Made by a program: the position numbers and the translations under genes | Assembly: GCA_030280995.1 (NCBI GenBank) | Contig: JASXTE010000002.1 | Coordinates: forward strand, 19,117,683-19,181,682 | Length of the DNA stretch: 64,000 nucleotides | Direction: 5' to 3' | From: Hemileia vastatrix | Lineage: Eukaryota > Basidiomycota > Pucciniomycetes > Pucciniales > Zaghouaniaceae | The notes under the pieces: generated by a model | Database searches by the model: none | What the model was told of the DNA's origin: nothing | What the model saw: only the letters and a program-made list of their open reading frames with translations | Shown: in pieces, positions 1 to 11,181 of the stretch | Layout of the letters: each line of letters begins with the position of its first letter | Numbering within the stretch: position 1 is the stretch's first letter

Positions 1-81
1 AATTAGAATGCATGATGTCTGATCTATGGATTATAGTAATTCTTCCTCTGCATTCTTGTACTTCCAGTTTCCATCTAAACA
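1..81 (-). mobile_element. Edge of gypsy-R remnant (upstream unit)
   Basis: These bases match 17,161-17,240 and 54,654-54,733, which lie inside the old minus-strand gypsy remnant of the tandem units. The match shows that another array unit lies to the left of the window. The last five bases, AAACA, are the target-site duplication of the LTR that starts at 82. Confidence 0.7.
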
Positions 82-1193
82 TGTAAGTGTGTGCTAGTAT
101 CTAAGTATGATTTAATAGTAAATATTAGTGGTCCAACTACTTATTGATAAATGATTTAGTGATTAAACCTCAGGGGAAATTTAAAAAAATAGTTATACCC
201 AATATAAACTCACAATACTTGGATTTTTATGTGTGCTAGTGGTGGAAAATAGATCAATAAAATATAGTTATAGCTTTTATAAAGATAATATCAATTTATA
301 AATGCTTTATAATATATTTATATATGATAATAATTGTTTCTTAGTGTTTATTTTAAGTTTAGTAAGTAAGTGATTCCTAATAACCCATCAAATCCTCCCT
401 TACTTATATGAAAATCATCTGGAGTGCACAGACCTTCAATCCAAATGATGTCACTGCTATCCCCAGAAATTACAGCACTGTGAGGTCCCATCACCTCCCC
501 ATGGCATCCAATTCAGGAAGATTTAACACACAGACCTTCAGTAAGGACCCTCAATCACAAATAATGATACCACAGACCCATACCATAAATAGAATAAACA
601 GATAAAAGCAGATACCATAAAGAAACACGTAAAATAACTTATACAAAGAGTATATAATGAAAAACAAAGCATATAAAGAACCAAATTAACTTTCCAAGCC
701 CCCAATAACATCCCCAAGCATCCATATTAACCCATTAATCATATCTCAACACATAAATCTGTGAAACTCCATCTAAGGAAGCAGATTAAGTTGTCCAAAC
801 TGGATATATGTGCCTGAAATAGGTGTATATGCTTGTGTAGGTGTTGTGAGTATTCTTAATACATCAATATGACCTAAAATAAGCAGAAAAATAAATTTTA
901 TAGGCTATTAAGAGGTTAAAACCCACTTATAGACTTAAATATACATAATATAACTACATATTTCACTGAATATGAGTTTTATGTATACATATTAGCTTAT
1001 GTATGTCTATAATTACTTAATATCACTTATGATAAGTATCTGATGACTCCATTAACACCTTAATAAGTATTATTAGGCTATGGATAAGCTATTTAAACTA
1101 CTATAAGTCAAATAATAGGTTTATAATTATATATATATGTATGATAACCATATATATAAGTATTTTATCCTTTTTATAAGTTATAAGCTTAAT
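82..1193 (-). mobile_element. Truncated solo LTR of gypsy-B family (LTR-B)
   Basis: The sequence is the reverse complement of the LTRs of the complete element at 43,005-51,793 and is collinear with the solo LTR at 54,734-55,911. It begins TGTAAGTG, the reverse of the LTR 3' end, after target site AAACA. Similarity stops near 1,193, so the last 60-80 bases with the ...GGCTGACA end are missing and the LTR runs directly into gypsy-A leader sequence. The ORF at 408-605 is a chance frame within the LTR. Confidence 0.8.
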
Positions 1194-1430
1194 TCAATTT
1201 TTAGTATTGGTTGACATTAAAACTTAATTGTTTAGTCCCAATAATAAATTTTATGCCTATATAATTGTCTTTATTTGATTATATTAAATAAATACTTTAT
1301 ATTTAAAATATTTTGTATTTCTTTTTATAAATAAAAATATTTTGATATAAAATTTTATTATTATTTTGGTCTCATTAAACTGAAATATATAATTATTTAA
1401 AGGAATTTTTTAATAAATCTTCCCACTTAA
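1194..1430 (+). mobile_element. Gypsy-A leader, 5' LTR missing
   Basis: This AT-rich stretch lies between the broken solo LTR and the first gag-like ATG. By position it should be the untranslated leader of gypsy-A. No copy of its 5' LTR (expected to begin TGTCAGCCAGGC) and no convincing primer-binding site is seen, so the 5' end was probably deleted. Confidence 0.5.
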
Positions 1431-2951
1431 ATGACTAGCAAGTTGACTGAGAGCATGGATAACCTTCAAGTGGATGAAATTGATGTTGATTGTGAAGCTG
1501 ATTCTGTAAGCTCTTCAAAATTAATTTATCAAAAATCAATTGCTGATAATAGACCTTCTCATTCTACAGGATGTAGAAATGTAAGGAGGGGTGGAAGCAA
1601 TAAGCCCCCTTCCCCCAACCATTCAGAAAGAATTCAAACCTCTGGTCAATCAGGAAAATCCTCTAAAAGGTATAAAAATAAAAAAGATTCCTCTAAACCA
1701 GCAAGTTAAAAATTTGTTCAGCCACATCAAGGAGCTGAGAGCAGAAAGTATGAAATACAAGGCAAGAGTGGACACCCTTTGGTCCCAGATGAAAGAGCTT
1801 CTATCTCAAAAGCAGGGTCATCCTCCTCCCATGTCATCAACTCAGCCTCAGCCCCCTCAACCTCCCACCTCCTTCCAGCAAAACCAAAATACTCTGGAAG
1901 TAGAACAATGGGAATGGGATTATCTCATGAGCCACTATCAGCAGAATGTGCAACATCCTCCTCATCATCAGCCTGGCCCATCAAGAACACCCAATTTCCA
2001 TCCTCCTCCTCATCCTTACCAACAAAGCAGGAGAAAGAAGGCCCAAGCCCAAACTCAATCCCAGGGGAAGTTTTCTCCCCTGCCATGGTAGGTAGTTTGG
2101 TTGATAAACATTTTGGAGTATATTCTAATAAGCCTTCTTCTACAGGTAATCTTATTGAGAATGGTGAAAGGACAGTTTAAACTGTTAAAAGACAGCTTCC
2201 TGTAACTAGTAGCCCTATTGATGTTTTAAGTAAACTTTCTTTTGATGAACCATTATATTTAACCTCTACCTCTTTAATGAATCCTAATCTTTCTACTAAG
2301 AATGATTCTGTTGCTCCAGAAATTTATTTTTTACTTGAAAAAATTTCTGAAGAAATATTGAGAGACTCCCCTGATTTTAATGTTATCAAAGACAAACCTT
2401 TGAGAGAATTGTTAAAATATGAAATTGATAGATTAAATAATTTGCATTTAAATTGCAAAGTAAGTTCTTCTGTTCAAGACACATATTATTTTAGATTAAA
2501 AGACACATTAAATAATGTCCTGTCTCAACATAAGTCTATTAAAATTGATCACAGATCATGTTCAGATAAATATAGTCAACTACGCAAAGTTATTGATGAT
2601 CTAAAAGATGAAAATACTTCTTTAAAAAATGACAATATGCTTCTGCATAGTGAATTAAGAAAACTGAAAATTGATTTCCAAAATTTAAGTAATAAATGCT
2701 CTATAGATGAGGACAGAAATGTTCTATCTATTGCTAGGATTAATGATCAACTATTTTATATTCCTGATTTAAGAAATAAATTGTCTGATTTTGAGAAAAA
2801 AAATTCTGCTTTACAGGCTGTTCAGAATACTAATTGTCATGAGTTAAAAATATTTCTCAACCTGCTAATCATAAAAATAAACAGCCTGAACAGGGTGTTT
2901 CTTCTCTCCCTTGTAATGTACCAGTTTTGCCAGCTGAAAATTATTCTGTAA
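1431..2951 (+). pseudogene. Gypsy-A gag N-terminal region (coiled coil, broken)
   Basis: This is the N-terminal part of a Ty3/gypsy Gag, ahead of the capsid-like domain. It is broken into overlapping frames: 1,431-1,709, then part of 1,591-2,091 with a helical stretch followed by a Pro/Gln/His-rich segment, then 2,277-2,951 rich in Leu, Lys, Asp and Asn with heptad-like coiled-coil character. The same order (helical coil, Pro-rich linker, second coil) occurs in gypsy-B at 44,671-45,980, so the layout belongs to the element and is not chance. Frames switch near 1,710, 2,180 and 2,850. It is a decayed gene; the function (particle assembly) is inferred from position. Confidence 0.65.
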
Positions 2952-3790
2952 AATCTGTTACATCAAATAAGAATAATTTTAATGCTCACAATGAGCCATA
3001 TACCTCTTTAAATAATGAAATATCTGAACACCTTTCAATACTTCAAGAATTGATAACCTTGAATAGTTCAAACCTTAAAACTGACCATCCTGGTAAAAAT
3101 AAAAATTGGCCTAAATTGGACCAATATCCTACTTTTGATGGTGATTCTTCATCTGATTGGCAACACTTTATCCAAAGAATTGATAATTTGAAAAGATCTT
3201 ATAAACTTCTAGATGAGGAAATTGTTTCTAAGTTAGTTTCTTTATTTTCCAATGTAGCCTTAATGTGGTATGAATCTGTTTTGTTAGATAACAACCATTG
3301 TACATGGAGTGAATGGAAAACCTTGATTGAGAATCAGTTTGGTGGTTCAAAATTCAGGTTGGCTCAGCAGATACTGTATGAAAATACTAAATATGTATCC
3401 TCCTCTGTTGAAAAACCCATTTTTTTTCTTATGAAATTAACAAAAATCCTGAGAGCAATTGATCCAAAGATGGATTATGATATTTGGAGAGATAAAATCC
3501 TGTATAAATTACCAAATTCTCTTAGAGATTTAATTGTAGCTAGAACTGAGCATGTGAGGGAGCATTCTTCTTTCATTAATATGTGTAATGAAGTACTGCT
3601 CAACCATAGATATGAACCAAAAAATTAACTTGGAAAATCTTATCATGATCAAAATAAACCCTCTAAAAAGCCCCCAGAAAAATCTGGTAAACCCTCTGCC
3701 CCAGTTGTACCTATAAAATATGCAACAAATACTTGTTTTAAATGTAACAAATAATGGCAAAAGGGTCATGTTTGTGACAAGAAAATTCAT
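2927..3790 (+). pseudogene. Gypsy-A Gag capsid-like domain and zinc knuckle (broken)
   Basis: Gag forms the retrotransposon particle and packages its RNA. The frame 2,927-3,628 contains a typical retrotransposon gag region from about 3,100 (WPKLDQYPTFDG, then DWQHFIQRID), closely matched by gypsy-B at 46,050-46,346. Its first codon is TTG, so it is a fragment of a longer frame, not a start. A frame change near 3,620 leads into a CX2CX7HXC zinc knuckle at 3,734-3,772. That knuckle is interrupted by a TAA at 3,752-3,754, which would prevent a full Gag-Pol polyprotein. Confidence 0.85.
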
Positions 3791-3951
3791 CTTGTTGAAC
3801 AAAAGGAAGACACTGATGATGCTTAAATTGATATCAATAATTCTTCTAGTGACTGTGAAAGTAATATCTCCTATGAAAATGAATCTCTTAAAGATGTTTT
3901 AATGTTGGAACAGGATGTCCAATATTTAGATAATATATCTGAGAATGTGTA

Positions 3952-5275
3952 TTGGATTTATCTTCAGTGGAAAATGCTGAAATAATTAAAGACATTACTA
4001 AAAATTCTATATCCATATCCCCTTTAAAGGCACCTGTTATCATTAATGGTAAAAATGTTAAGGTAGCTCTTGACTCTGGTTCTGGAGGAACTGTAGTGTC
4101 TGAAAAAGCACTAGCTTCAGTGGATAAGGATTATTTGAGTAAATTATTACTTATGACATCTGAAAAATGTAGAGGGTATGGTTCTTTTTTGTGTCCTATG
4201 GGCAAATACAAAACCTCTGTATTCTTCAAATATAATGGTGGTTTTGTCAGAGCTATTTGTGAATTTGTTGTCATGAAGAATGATAATTTAAGCAATTGGT
4301 TTATTATGGGTAATGATATTTTAACCATGTTTGGTGTGAAATTGGACCCAGCTAATAATTGCTTCACCTTGGGATTGAATGGCAAAAGAGAATTCAAAAT
4401 TTCCTCCCCTAGAAAACCTTCTGTGCATCTGTTAAAGTCTTGTAACTCATTGGTCCAGTGTAAAAGCAGACCAACAAGTGAAATGGATCATTTATTGAAT
4501 GAAATAAATACTGCTTCTTTTGGTGATCAGTTGACTAGTGAACAAAAGGATTCTATAATTGACTCAATTACCTCTTTCCCTATGGCTTTTGCTCATGGCT
4601 CTCATGTCTTAGAAATTTTTCAGGATGAAATAAAAATTACTTTATCCTGTAACTTAAGTGATATTCCTCCTAGTCTTAAGAAAAAACCATATCCTTCTTC
4701 TCCAAAAAAAAGAAAGGATATTGAAGATAATATTGCCACATTATTAAAAATGAATATCATTGAGAAGGTGGATGTCACCCCCAAATATTGTGTCATCTCC
4801 TCAGTCTTGATTTCTTATGAGAAGGATAAGGCTATATTATGTGGAGATTACAGAGCATTAAACACTTATACTGTTGATGATATTTATCCTTTACCCAGAA
4901 TTAATTCAATACATGCTACCTTTCAAGGTGCACAATTTATTAGTTGTCTGGATGGTAATAAAGGGTATCATCAAGTTCCAGTTGAGAAAAATTCTCAAAC
5001 TTTTTTTACTTATTTCTACTCATATGGGAATATATAAGTATGTGAGAATGCCATTTGGCCCTAAAAATGCCCCTTCAGTTTTTCAAAATGTCATGGATAA
5101 CACTTTCCATCAAGGAATAATTGAGGGATGGCTCATGGTGTATATTGATGATATTATAGTTTTTTCTAAAACTTTTGATGAAAATATGATTCACTTAAAT
5201 AGAGTTTTTCAAAAAATGGATGAAATCAATATGACCTTGTCCTTGAAAAGTTTAAATTTGGTTTTCAATCTTTGA
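3952..5275 (+). pseudogene. Gypsy-A protease and reverse transcriptase, N-terminal part
   Basis: This covers the retropepsin and the fingers and palm of the reverse transcriptase. The protease active-site triad is intact as Asp-Ser-Gly at 4,072-4,080. RT motifs follow: the GDYRALN block near 4,845-4,865, MPFGPKNAPSVFQ near 5,050-5,085, and the catalytic YIDD at 5,141-5,152. Two frameshifts split RT. One lies in a poly-T run near 5,000, where the frame of 3,952-5,037 passes to 4,874-5,275. The other lies near 5,250 in an A-run, where gypsy-B reads KKCKFGF. The catalytic residues are present but the protein cannot be made in one piece. Confidence 0.9.
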
Positions 5276-6579
5276 AAGTCCTTGGCCATGTTGTTTCAGG
5301 CCTACATATTTGTTTAGACCACAACAAAGTTGCTGCAATTCAAAATGTAAAGGCACCAACTTCTGTAAGAGAAATCCAAAGTTTTTTGGGTATGTGTGGC
5401 TATTATAGACAATATATTAATAACTATCAGGTCATAGCCTTGCCTTTTACCAAACTAACTAAAAAAGATGTTGCATTTATCTGGAATAATGACTGTCAAA
5501 AAGCTTTTGATGCATCAAAATGTTGTTTAGTGACAGCCCCTATCTTGGCTCTTCCAGATTACAACAAACCTTTTGTCCTGTACACAGATGCTAGCTTTGT
5601 TGGTCTGGGTGCTGCCCTTGACCAAAAACAAATTATTAATAATAAATCCTCAGAGGTTGTCATTTGTTATATTTCAAGAATTTTGAGAAATAGTGAATTG
5701 AAATATGGTGCCACTCTTTTAGAGTACTTAGCAGTTATTTGGGCTCTTGAGAAGCTTCATTACTACCTGGATGACCAAAAGTTTGAATTGGTAACTGACT
5801 GTAGTGCTGTGAAGTCCCTCTTAAACCTAAAAACACCTAATAGAAATATGTTTATGTGGCAACCTGCTTTTCAAGAATACAGAGGAAGAATGAAAATTAT
5901 CCATAGGTCTGGAAATGTTCAGTCCAATGTTGATATGCTGTCCAGATTTCCTCTGCCAAATAATGACTCCAATCCTGCTTATGTACCTGAAGATGATACT
6001 GTTCATATCCATGGTATATTTATAGTTGATATTGAAGAAGAGTTATTACAATTAATTCTTGATTCATATGATAAAGATTCTGATTTAAATAAATTAGTTA
6101 CTATCTTAAATGATCCTAAGAATGCTTCAATTCAATCATTGATTAAAACTTTTCCTGAAAAGTATCAAAATGCTTTGATTAAGGGAAAGTTTTCTATTAA
6201 AGATGGTTATATATATTATAGAAGAAAGCTTACTAATGTAACTGTAATTCCTCCTTCTATGAAAGAAAATATCCTCAAACTTTGTCATGATGACATATTA
6301 GCTGGTTATTTTGATCTTGAAAAAACAATGATTAGAATAAAAAACACTGTTTGGTGGGCTAATATGTCTGAAGATACAAAATTATATGTTGAATCATGTG
6401 ATTCCTGCCAGAAATCTAAAAGGTTGACAGGTAAGAGAACAGGGTTATTACAAAATATTGAAGCACCTGATGCCCCTTGGAAAATAATTAATATAAATTT
6501 TGTCACTGGTCTTCCTGTAGCAGGTAAGGACAGTTACAACTCTTGTTGGGTAATAGTGGATAGATTTACTAAAATGTGA
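5272..6579 (+). pseudogene. Gypsy-A RT thumb, RNase H and integrase N-terminus
   Basis: This 435-codon frame continues pol. It holds the RT connection (FLGMCGYYRQYI), an RNase H domain with its first Asp in LYTDAS near 5,580 and a TDCSAVKSLL block near 5,795, then the integrase zinc-binding region (CDSCQKSK near 6,400). It ends in the first part of the integrase core, with the first catalytic Asp region altered to NINFVTGLP where gypsy-B has NMDFVTGLP. In the H2C2 region the usual second His is Tyr (AGYFD). The frame stops at a TGA (6,577-6,579) where gypsy-B has a Cys codon. Confidence 0.9.
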
Positions 6580-7578
6580 AAATTTATTTGCACACACAAG
6601 GATGTCTCCACCAAAGACTTAGCTTTCTTATGGTGGTCTTATATGTTCAATATAGTTGGATTCTATAGGGCCATTATATCTGACAGAGATCCCAAATTTA
6701 CATCTGAATTCTGAATGTCTTTAATGGATATATGTGGTTGTGAATTAAAATTATCTACTGCTCATCATCCCCAGACTGATGGTCTAGCTGAAAGAATAAT
6801 TCAAACATTAGAGGATATTATTAGAAGGTATTGTGCCTTTGGATTGGAATATAAAGATAATGACATATTTACTCATGACTGGGCTACTTTGCTCCCAGGT
6901 CTTGAATTTGCTTATAATAGCACTTTTCACCCTGCTACTTAAAAGAAGCCTATTGAGCTTTGGCTAGGTTATGTCCCTAATACTCCTGCTCAAATACTCA
7001 ATAGTAGATTGCCTAAATTGGAATTACACCCTGGTGTCAAATCTTTTGTTCAAATGCAACAACTGTGCAGAAAACAGGCTCAGAATTTTATTGATAAAGC
7101 ATTTGAGTATGAAAAGAAAAGATGGGATAAATCCCATAAAGAGCACACATTTGGTGAAGGTGATGAAGTGTTTATATCTACTGTCCATTTCAATTTACAG
7201 GGTAACAACAGGTTAAAAGATCCTTTTGTAGGGCCTTTTGTTGTTAAAAGAATGATTGGAGATAATGCAGTTATAGTTGTGGTATGCTCTCCATATGATA
7301 GAAAACATCCTGTTTTCCCCATTTCCCTGCTGAAACCTTATACTTCCAAAAGTGATTTATTCCCTAAAAGAAGAGGAATACCCAAGAAAAATCCTCAAGA
7401 AATCACTGAAACTGCTGAAATTGATAAAATTCTGAATAGGTTTTTCACTTCTGAAAAAGGTGTTGAGTATTTTCTAAGATATAAAAATAAGTCATCTGAA
7501 TATGATGCAAGGATACCTGGTAAAGAAATTTCAAACCTTCCTACTCTTTTAAAAAAGTATAAAAAGAAAAAATCATAG
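6580..7578 (+). pseudogene. Gypsy-A integrase core, GPY/F module and chromodomain
   Basis: The rest of integrase follows in the same frame, interrupted by TGA at 6,712-6,714 (gypsy-B has Trp there) and TAA at 6,940-6,942. Visible parts are the second catalytic Asp in SDRDPKF near 6,680, the HHPQTDGLAER block with the catalytic Glu near 6,765-6,795, a GPY/F-type module (DPFVGPFVV) near 7,220-7,245, and a C-terminal chromodomain at about 7,395-7,560 (TAEIDKIL, then YFLRYKNKSSEYD). The chromodomain marks the element as a chromovirus. Chromodomains are known to steer integration to particular chromatin. The C-terminus is intact to 7,578. Confidence 0.9.
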
Positions 7579-7598
7579 CATTTTTTTATTGTTTTTTT

Positions 7599-7610
7599 AG
7601 AGTGTGGGAG
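7599..7610 (+). other. Polypurine tract of gypsy-A
   Basis: The purine-rich AGAGTGTGGGAG ends exactly at the TGTCAGCC start of the 3' LTR, the expected place for plus-strand priming. Gypsy-B has GGGTGAGGGAG at the same position. Confidence 0.7.
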
Positions 7611-8099
7611 TGTCAGCCAGGCTGTTCCAGGAGACCAGTAAATAAACATACAATTTTACTGAAATTAAAAGAGGACATAATAATTGCAGCTTATTTATTT
7701 ACATTAAATTTATATTACATAATATATTATATAAATATTTTATTTTATAAGTAAAATAAATTTTATATTAATTTTATTATCATGTAAATTAAGTATACAT
7801 CAATTTAATTACCATATTCCATATAAAGGGACACATTTTTTATGTATTTAATAAATAAATAATTAATTACATTTTTATAATATAATTACATCTTATTAAT
7901 TATCTTATATTGTAATTACATTAATTATTTAAATTAAATATGTAATTAACCTTTTCATATAAAATATTTTCCATAATAGGGGGTGTCAGTTCTGGCAAAT
8001 CCGCACTTAACTTAAGTGGGGATTTCAAACCAAATCAGCACTTAAATTTTGCAAAAAAGTCACTTATTTCAAAAATGGGTGTCAGTTCTGACCTCAAAT

Positions 8100-9397
8100 C
8101 AGCACTTTTTTTGTGATTTTTTTTCAAAACCACATGTTGGCCACATCATCCCTTTCTTTCCCATACCATTTTGTACTCTCCAAATGTCCTTTTTGTGTAC
8201 TTCATTCACTTGGGTTGGTATTTTGGTTTGTTACATATTCATTTTTTTTTGGGAATTTACAGTGAAAATCTTTTTTTTGGATGGCTCATTGGTTTTCTTT
8301 CACCAGCTCAACATGAAATCACATATTTTCTGAAATTGCATATTTTGTCAGTGATTTTTTTTTTCATTCATCCCTCATATCCTTTTCCTATTCTCCTCCA
8401 ACATCCCTCAAACAATTTGGTTTCATTCATTTTGTCATCTCATCTCTCCAGGTAAGTCACTTTATTCTTTTTTTTTTGATTTTTTGATTACTAATTATAA
8501 TTTTTTTTGTTTTTTTCTGTTTATTTTATTTTTTTTATCTAAATTTATTTTGTAAGTGGTTATTTTGGATTTCAATGGTATAATTAACCTTTTTTTTCTC
8601 TCCCTCTTTACTTTCTTTTTTAGCTCCATCACCCTACTCTTCATCCCTCCTTGGCATGGTCATTATCCCCCCTTTCCCTTATTTCACTTTTTTTTGGCTC
8701 CATTTCATTGAAACACATACATTGCACATTCTTTATGCATTTCACTTACTCCATATTCAATTTCCCCACAATTCCAACATCAATCTTTCTCACTCTATTT
8801 TTCCTACTTTTCAATCAAGGTAAGTTTCATCTCCTTTTTTTCATGCCTATATGATATCTCATTCCTTTTATGAAAACTTCATACTTAAATATATGTATGA
8901 CTCTTATCTGGATAACAGTGAACTTAAAAAACTCCTTTTGATCTCATCTTCATTACCACTTTTCAAGTTTTTGTAAAATTTTGAAAATCAGACTCGGAAT
9001 CAGGGTTAGATTTATTCAAATCTAATGCTCTTTTTACTGAAGATTCTCCTGAAGGCTACCTTTCATTTCCTACAAACAGATTTAAATTTGATTCAGTGGT
9101 TGCTGAGATATTGACCGTTAAAGTTGAGCCTTGTTTTTCCAAATTTAAATTTTTATTTCATTTTTTTATGTAACAAATTAGGGTTAGGTTTATTTAAATC
9201 ATATGTCCTTTAACTGAAGATTCTACTAAAGCATATCTTTCATTTCCCACAAACAGGTTTGAATTAGGTTCAGTGGTTGCTGAGATTTTGACCTTTGAAG
9301 TTGAGCCTTTTTTCCAAATTTCACTTGTCTTATTTCACATTTTTATATTGCATATTTAGAGGATAAGGATTCTGAAACTCTTATATGATTATTATCT
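8100..9397 (+). other. Possible 5' exons and a tandem duplication inside the Harbinger element
   Basis: Pyrimidine-rich sequence with no protein I recognise. Good splice-donor matches occur at 8,452 (AG|GTAAGT) and 8,820 (AAG|GTAAGT), with an acceptor at 8,622-8,623 after a T-rich tract, so a plus-strand transcript with a 196-bp exon at 8,624-8,819 leading toward the Tet-like region is plausible but unproven. Two diverged copies of a roughly 160-bp sequence lie in tandem at about 8,990-9,150 and 9,178-9,325; both contain GGTTGCTGAGAT and GTTGAGCC. Confidence 0.4.
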
Positions 9398-9937
9398 AGG
9401 CATTTCAATTATATAGGCATATATTTGTTGCTCACGAATATCACTAAAGCTCAAAAAGATGAAGATTTTTGCTTATGGGACACTCTACCTTCCTTTAACT
9501 CTTTTCTTGCTCTTCAACTCAAAAAGCAATGTAATAAAGCATTTGAAAAAAATCATGAACTTGAAACCAAAGTTGGAATACCGAATAGGTGTGACTCCAA
9601 ATGGGAAGATATAAGCCACAAATATCTTTTTTTTTCTAATGTTATTATCACTCATTCTGGATTCCACAATAGGATTCATATCGATAGGAATGATGCCAAT
9701 TTTCTTACTTTTGGTATATTCTCATATATCAATCCGATAACTGGCCACCCAATACCATCTCCAGCTAAAATCAAAGGACATGGTTTATATTTTCCAGACC
9801 ACCGGTGCATCATTGATTTTGGTTTGGGAAATGGTATCATCAAAACTATTTGGAATTCTTCTAAGGATAATCATCAAACAACCAAAGCTCCTCCTGGTTT
9901 GGAATCCTGTCAAGATTTAACACATTTTGGTTGCTAA
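9398..9937 (+). pseudogene. Tet-like 2OG-Fe(II) oxygenase fragment
   Basis: This open frame matches the fungal TET/JBP-like dioxygenase fold that is abundant in basidiomycetes. These Fe(II)/2-oxoglutarate enzymes are related to those that oxidise methylated bases. Seen directly: a metal-binding His-x-Asp in FHNRIHIDRND (His codon 9,677-9,679, Asp 9,683-9,685), then FGIFSYINP, the GHGLYFPD segment that replaces the usual GGEF-like strand, and IIKTIWNSSKDNHQT with the likely distal His at 9,872-9,874. The frame lacks an ATG (the first usable codon is TTG at 9,425) and is preceded by possible acceptors ending at 9,399 or 9,416, so it is probably a 3' exon. A TAA at 9,935-9,937 is followed by 21 more open codons of helical character, so that stop may be a late mutation. 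Activity is uncertain. Confidence 0.65.
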
Positions 9938-10340
9938 TTTAAAATCAGTCATAAGTTGATTCAAAGAATCAATAAGGTAATGAAAGAAGGTAAAGTTAAT
10001 TGATTTAAAAAAACTTTATCTAGATCCAAAAAGTATGGGGATTAGAGTTGTTGTCAAAAATTTTATATTTTTTCATAAATTTTTAATAAATATTTTTTAT
10101 GTATCAATTTCCTCAACTAAAGTAATGGGCCCACGACCTTGTGTTGTATAAAAGGTAATCATGATAACATTTATTTGTTTCATGGGGTTCCTCTAGCCTA
10201 TACCTGTGGAAAGTCCCAAACTTTTGTTTCTAGATTTGATCTGCATTTTGGCTTGAGGGATTGTCATTACTTTAAACTAGGGAAATTGATATATATTAGA
10301 TATTTATTTAATAATTTATGTAATTATATTAAATTTAGAT
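9938..10340. other. Non-coding or decayed interior of the Harbinger element
   Basis: An AT-rich stretch between the Tet-like frame and the tandem repeat. An open frame at about 10,139-10,342 has no recognisable domain and no ATG context. I see no supported gene here; it is where the rest of the transposase catalytic domain would be expected if the element were complete, and that is not found. Confidence 0.4.
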
Positions 10341-10540
10341 GACTTCCACCACTTACTTCAATAAAATGCAGGGGGGGGGTATTGCCAAATTTTCAAATCT
10401 GACATGTGAAATTGATGACTTAGAAAAATTTTGGTGATATCCACCCCTTGCTTCAATAAAATGCAGGGGAGAGTATTGCCAATTTTTTAAAACAGATATA
10501 GAATTTTTTTGACTTGTAAATATTTTGGTGAAAATTTTTG
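10341..10540. repeat. Two tandem ~100-bp repeats cutting the transposase
   Basis: Two imperfect copies (about 10,345-10,435 and 10,440-10,535) share CTTCAATAAAATGCAGGG, TATTGCCAA and ATTTTGGTGA. They replace the transposase coding sequence downstream of the first catalytic Asp, and the minus-strand frame ends inside them. Confidence 0.6.
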
Positions 10541-11181
10541 ACGAGAATGTGAAGGTAATTGTTTCCACCTTGATCAGGTTTCTGGCTCAAAGGAATAGTA
10601 GTACCATCAACAAAACCAATACATCCTGGGAAGCCCTCTGCTTGCATAACCTGAGATGATTCAAGTCGCTCTTCTTTTGTTGGCCAGGTGAGAAGTTGAG
10701 ATTCCAAGTAGTTGATAGCAGTGATACATCGTTTGGTATAAGTGTTAACTGAACAATACCTTAAATCAAAGACATTTTTTAAACGTTTCAAAGCGGCTCC
10801 ATTACCATTTGAACCCAAACAACATAGTGTGATGGCCAATTGAATTGAAGGATGTCGTTGTTCTTTTTGAGAATTATTGTGAAATATGGAATGATCCTGA
10901 ATAAGCTCAAGCAATTTAAGGAAACATTCCTGAGAAGTCCTGAACAGCTGTCTAAAACTGGGTGTAGATAGGTTAAGAAGTGTTTGGATGGTGTACTTGG
11001 GGGTATGAAGTACTTGAGGCTTTCTGGGAAGAAGGTAACGTTTCGTGGCCATTTTTTATAAGAAGACAAAATCTTCTTCTAGATCAGAATCAGAATCGGA
11101 ATCAGAGTCCAAGAGCAGTTCAAGAGCCATGAAAGTCATTGCTTTATGTAATTTATCACGATTTGAAAGTGAGGAAGGCAT
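10453..11181 (-). pseudogene. Harbinger-type transposase (DDE_Tnp_4-like), truncated
   Basis: A transposase fragment read from 11,181 down. The best-supported start is the ATG at 11,179-11,181. It gives 41 codons including a Ser-Asp repeat (DSDSDSDSD), then an in-frame TAA at codon 42, then a 199-codon frame from the ATG at 11,050-11,052. Family features are an FRxSxxxF-type helix, the QLAITLCCLGSNG motif, a KRCITAINYLESQLLTWP region and GFPGCIGFVDGTTIPL, which carries the first catalytic Asp of the DDE nuclease. The second Asp and the Glu, normally some 150 residues further on, are absent because the frame runs into the tandem repeats at 10,341-10,540. It cannot be an active nuclease. Confidence 0.85.

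Noticed and set aside
8049..8854. Phe/Ser-rich ORFs in the left part of the Harbinger element
   Set aside because: They come from pyrimidine-rich DNA. Splice-donor matches inside them argue for non-coding or UTR exons, not these proteins.
10788..11069. Second minus-strand ORF overlapping the transposase
   Set aside because: It is a shadow frame of the transposase, which has clear family motifs.
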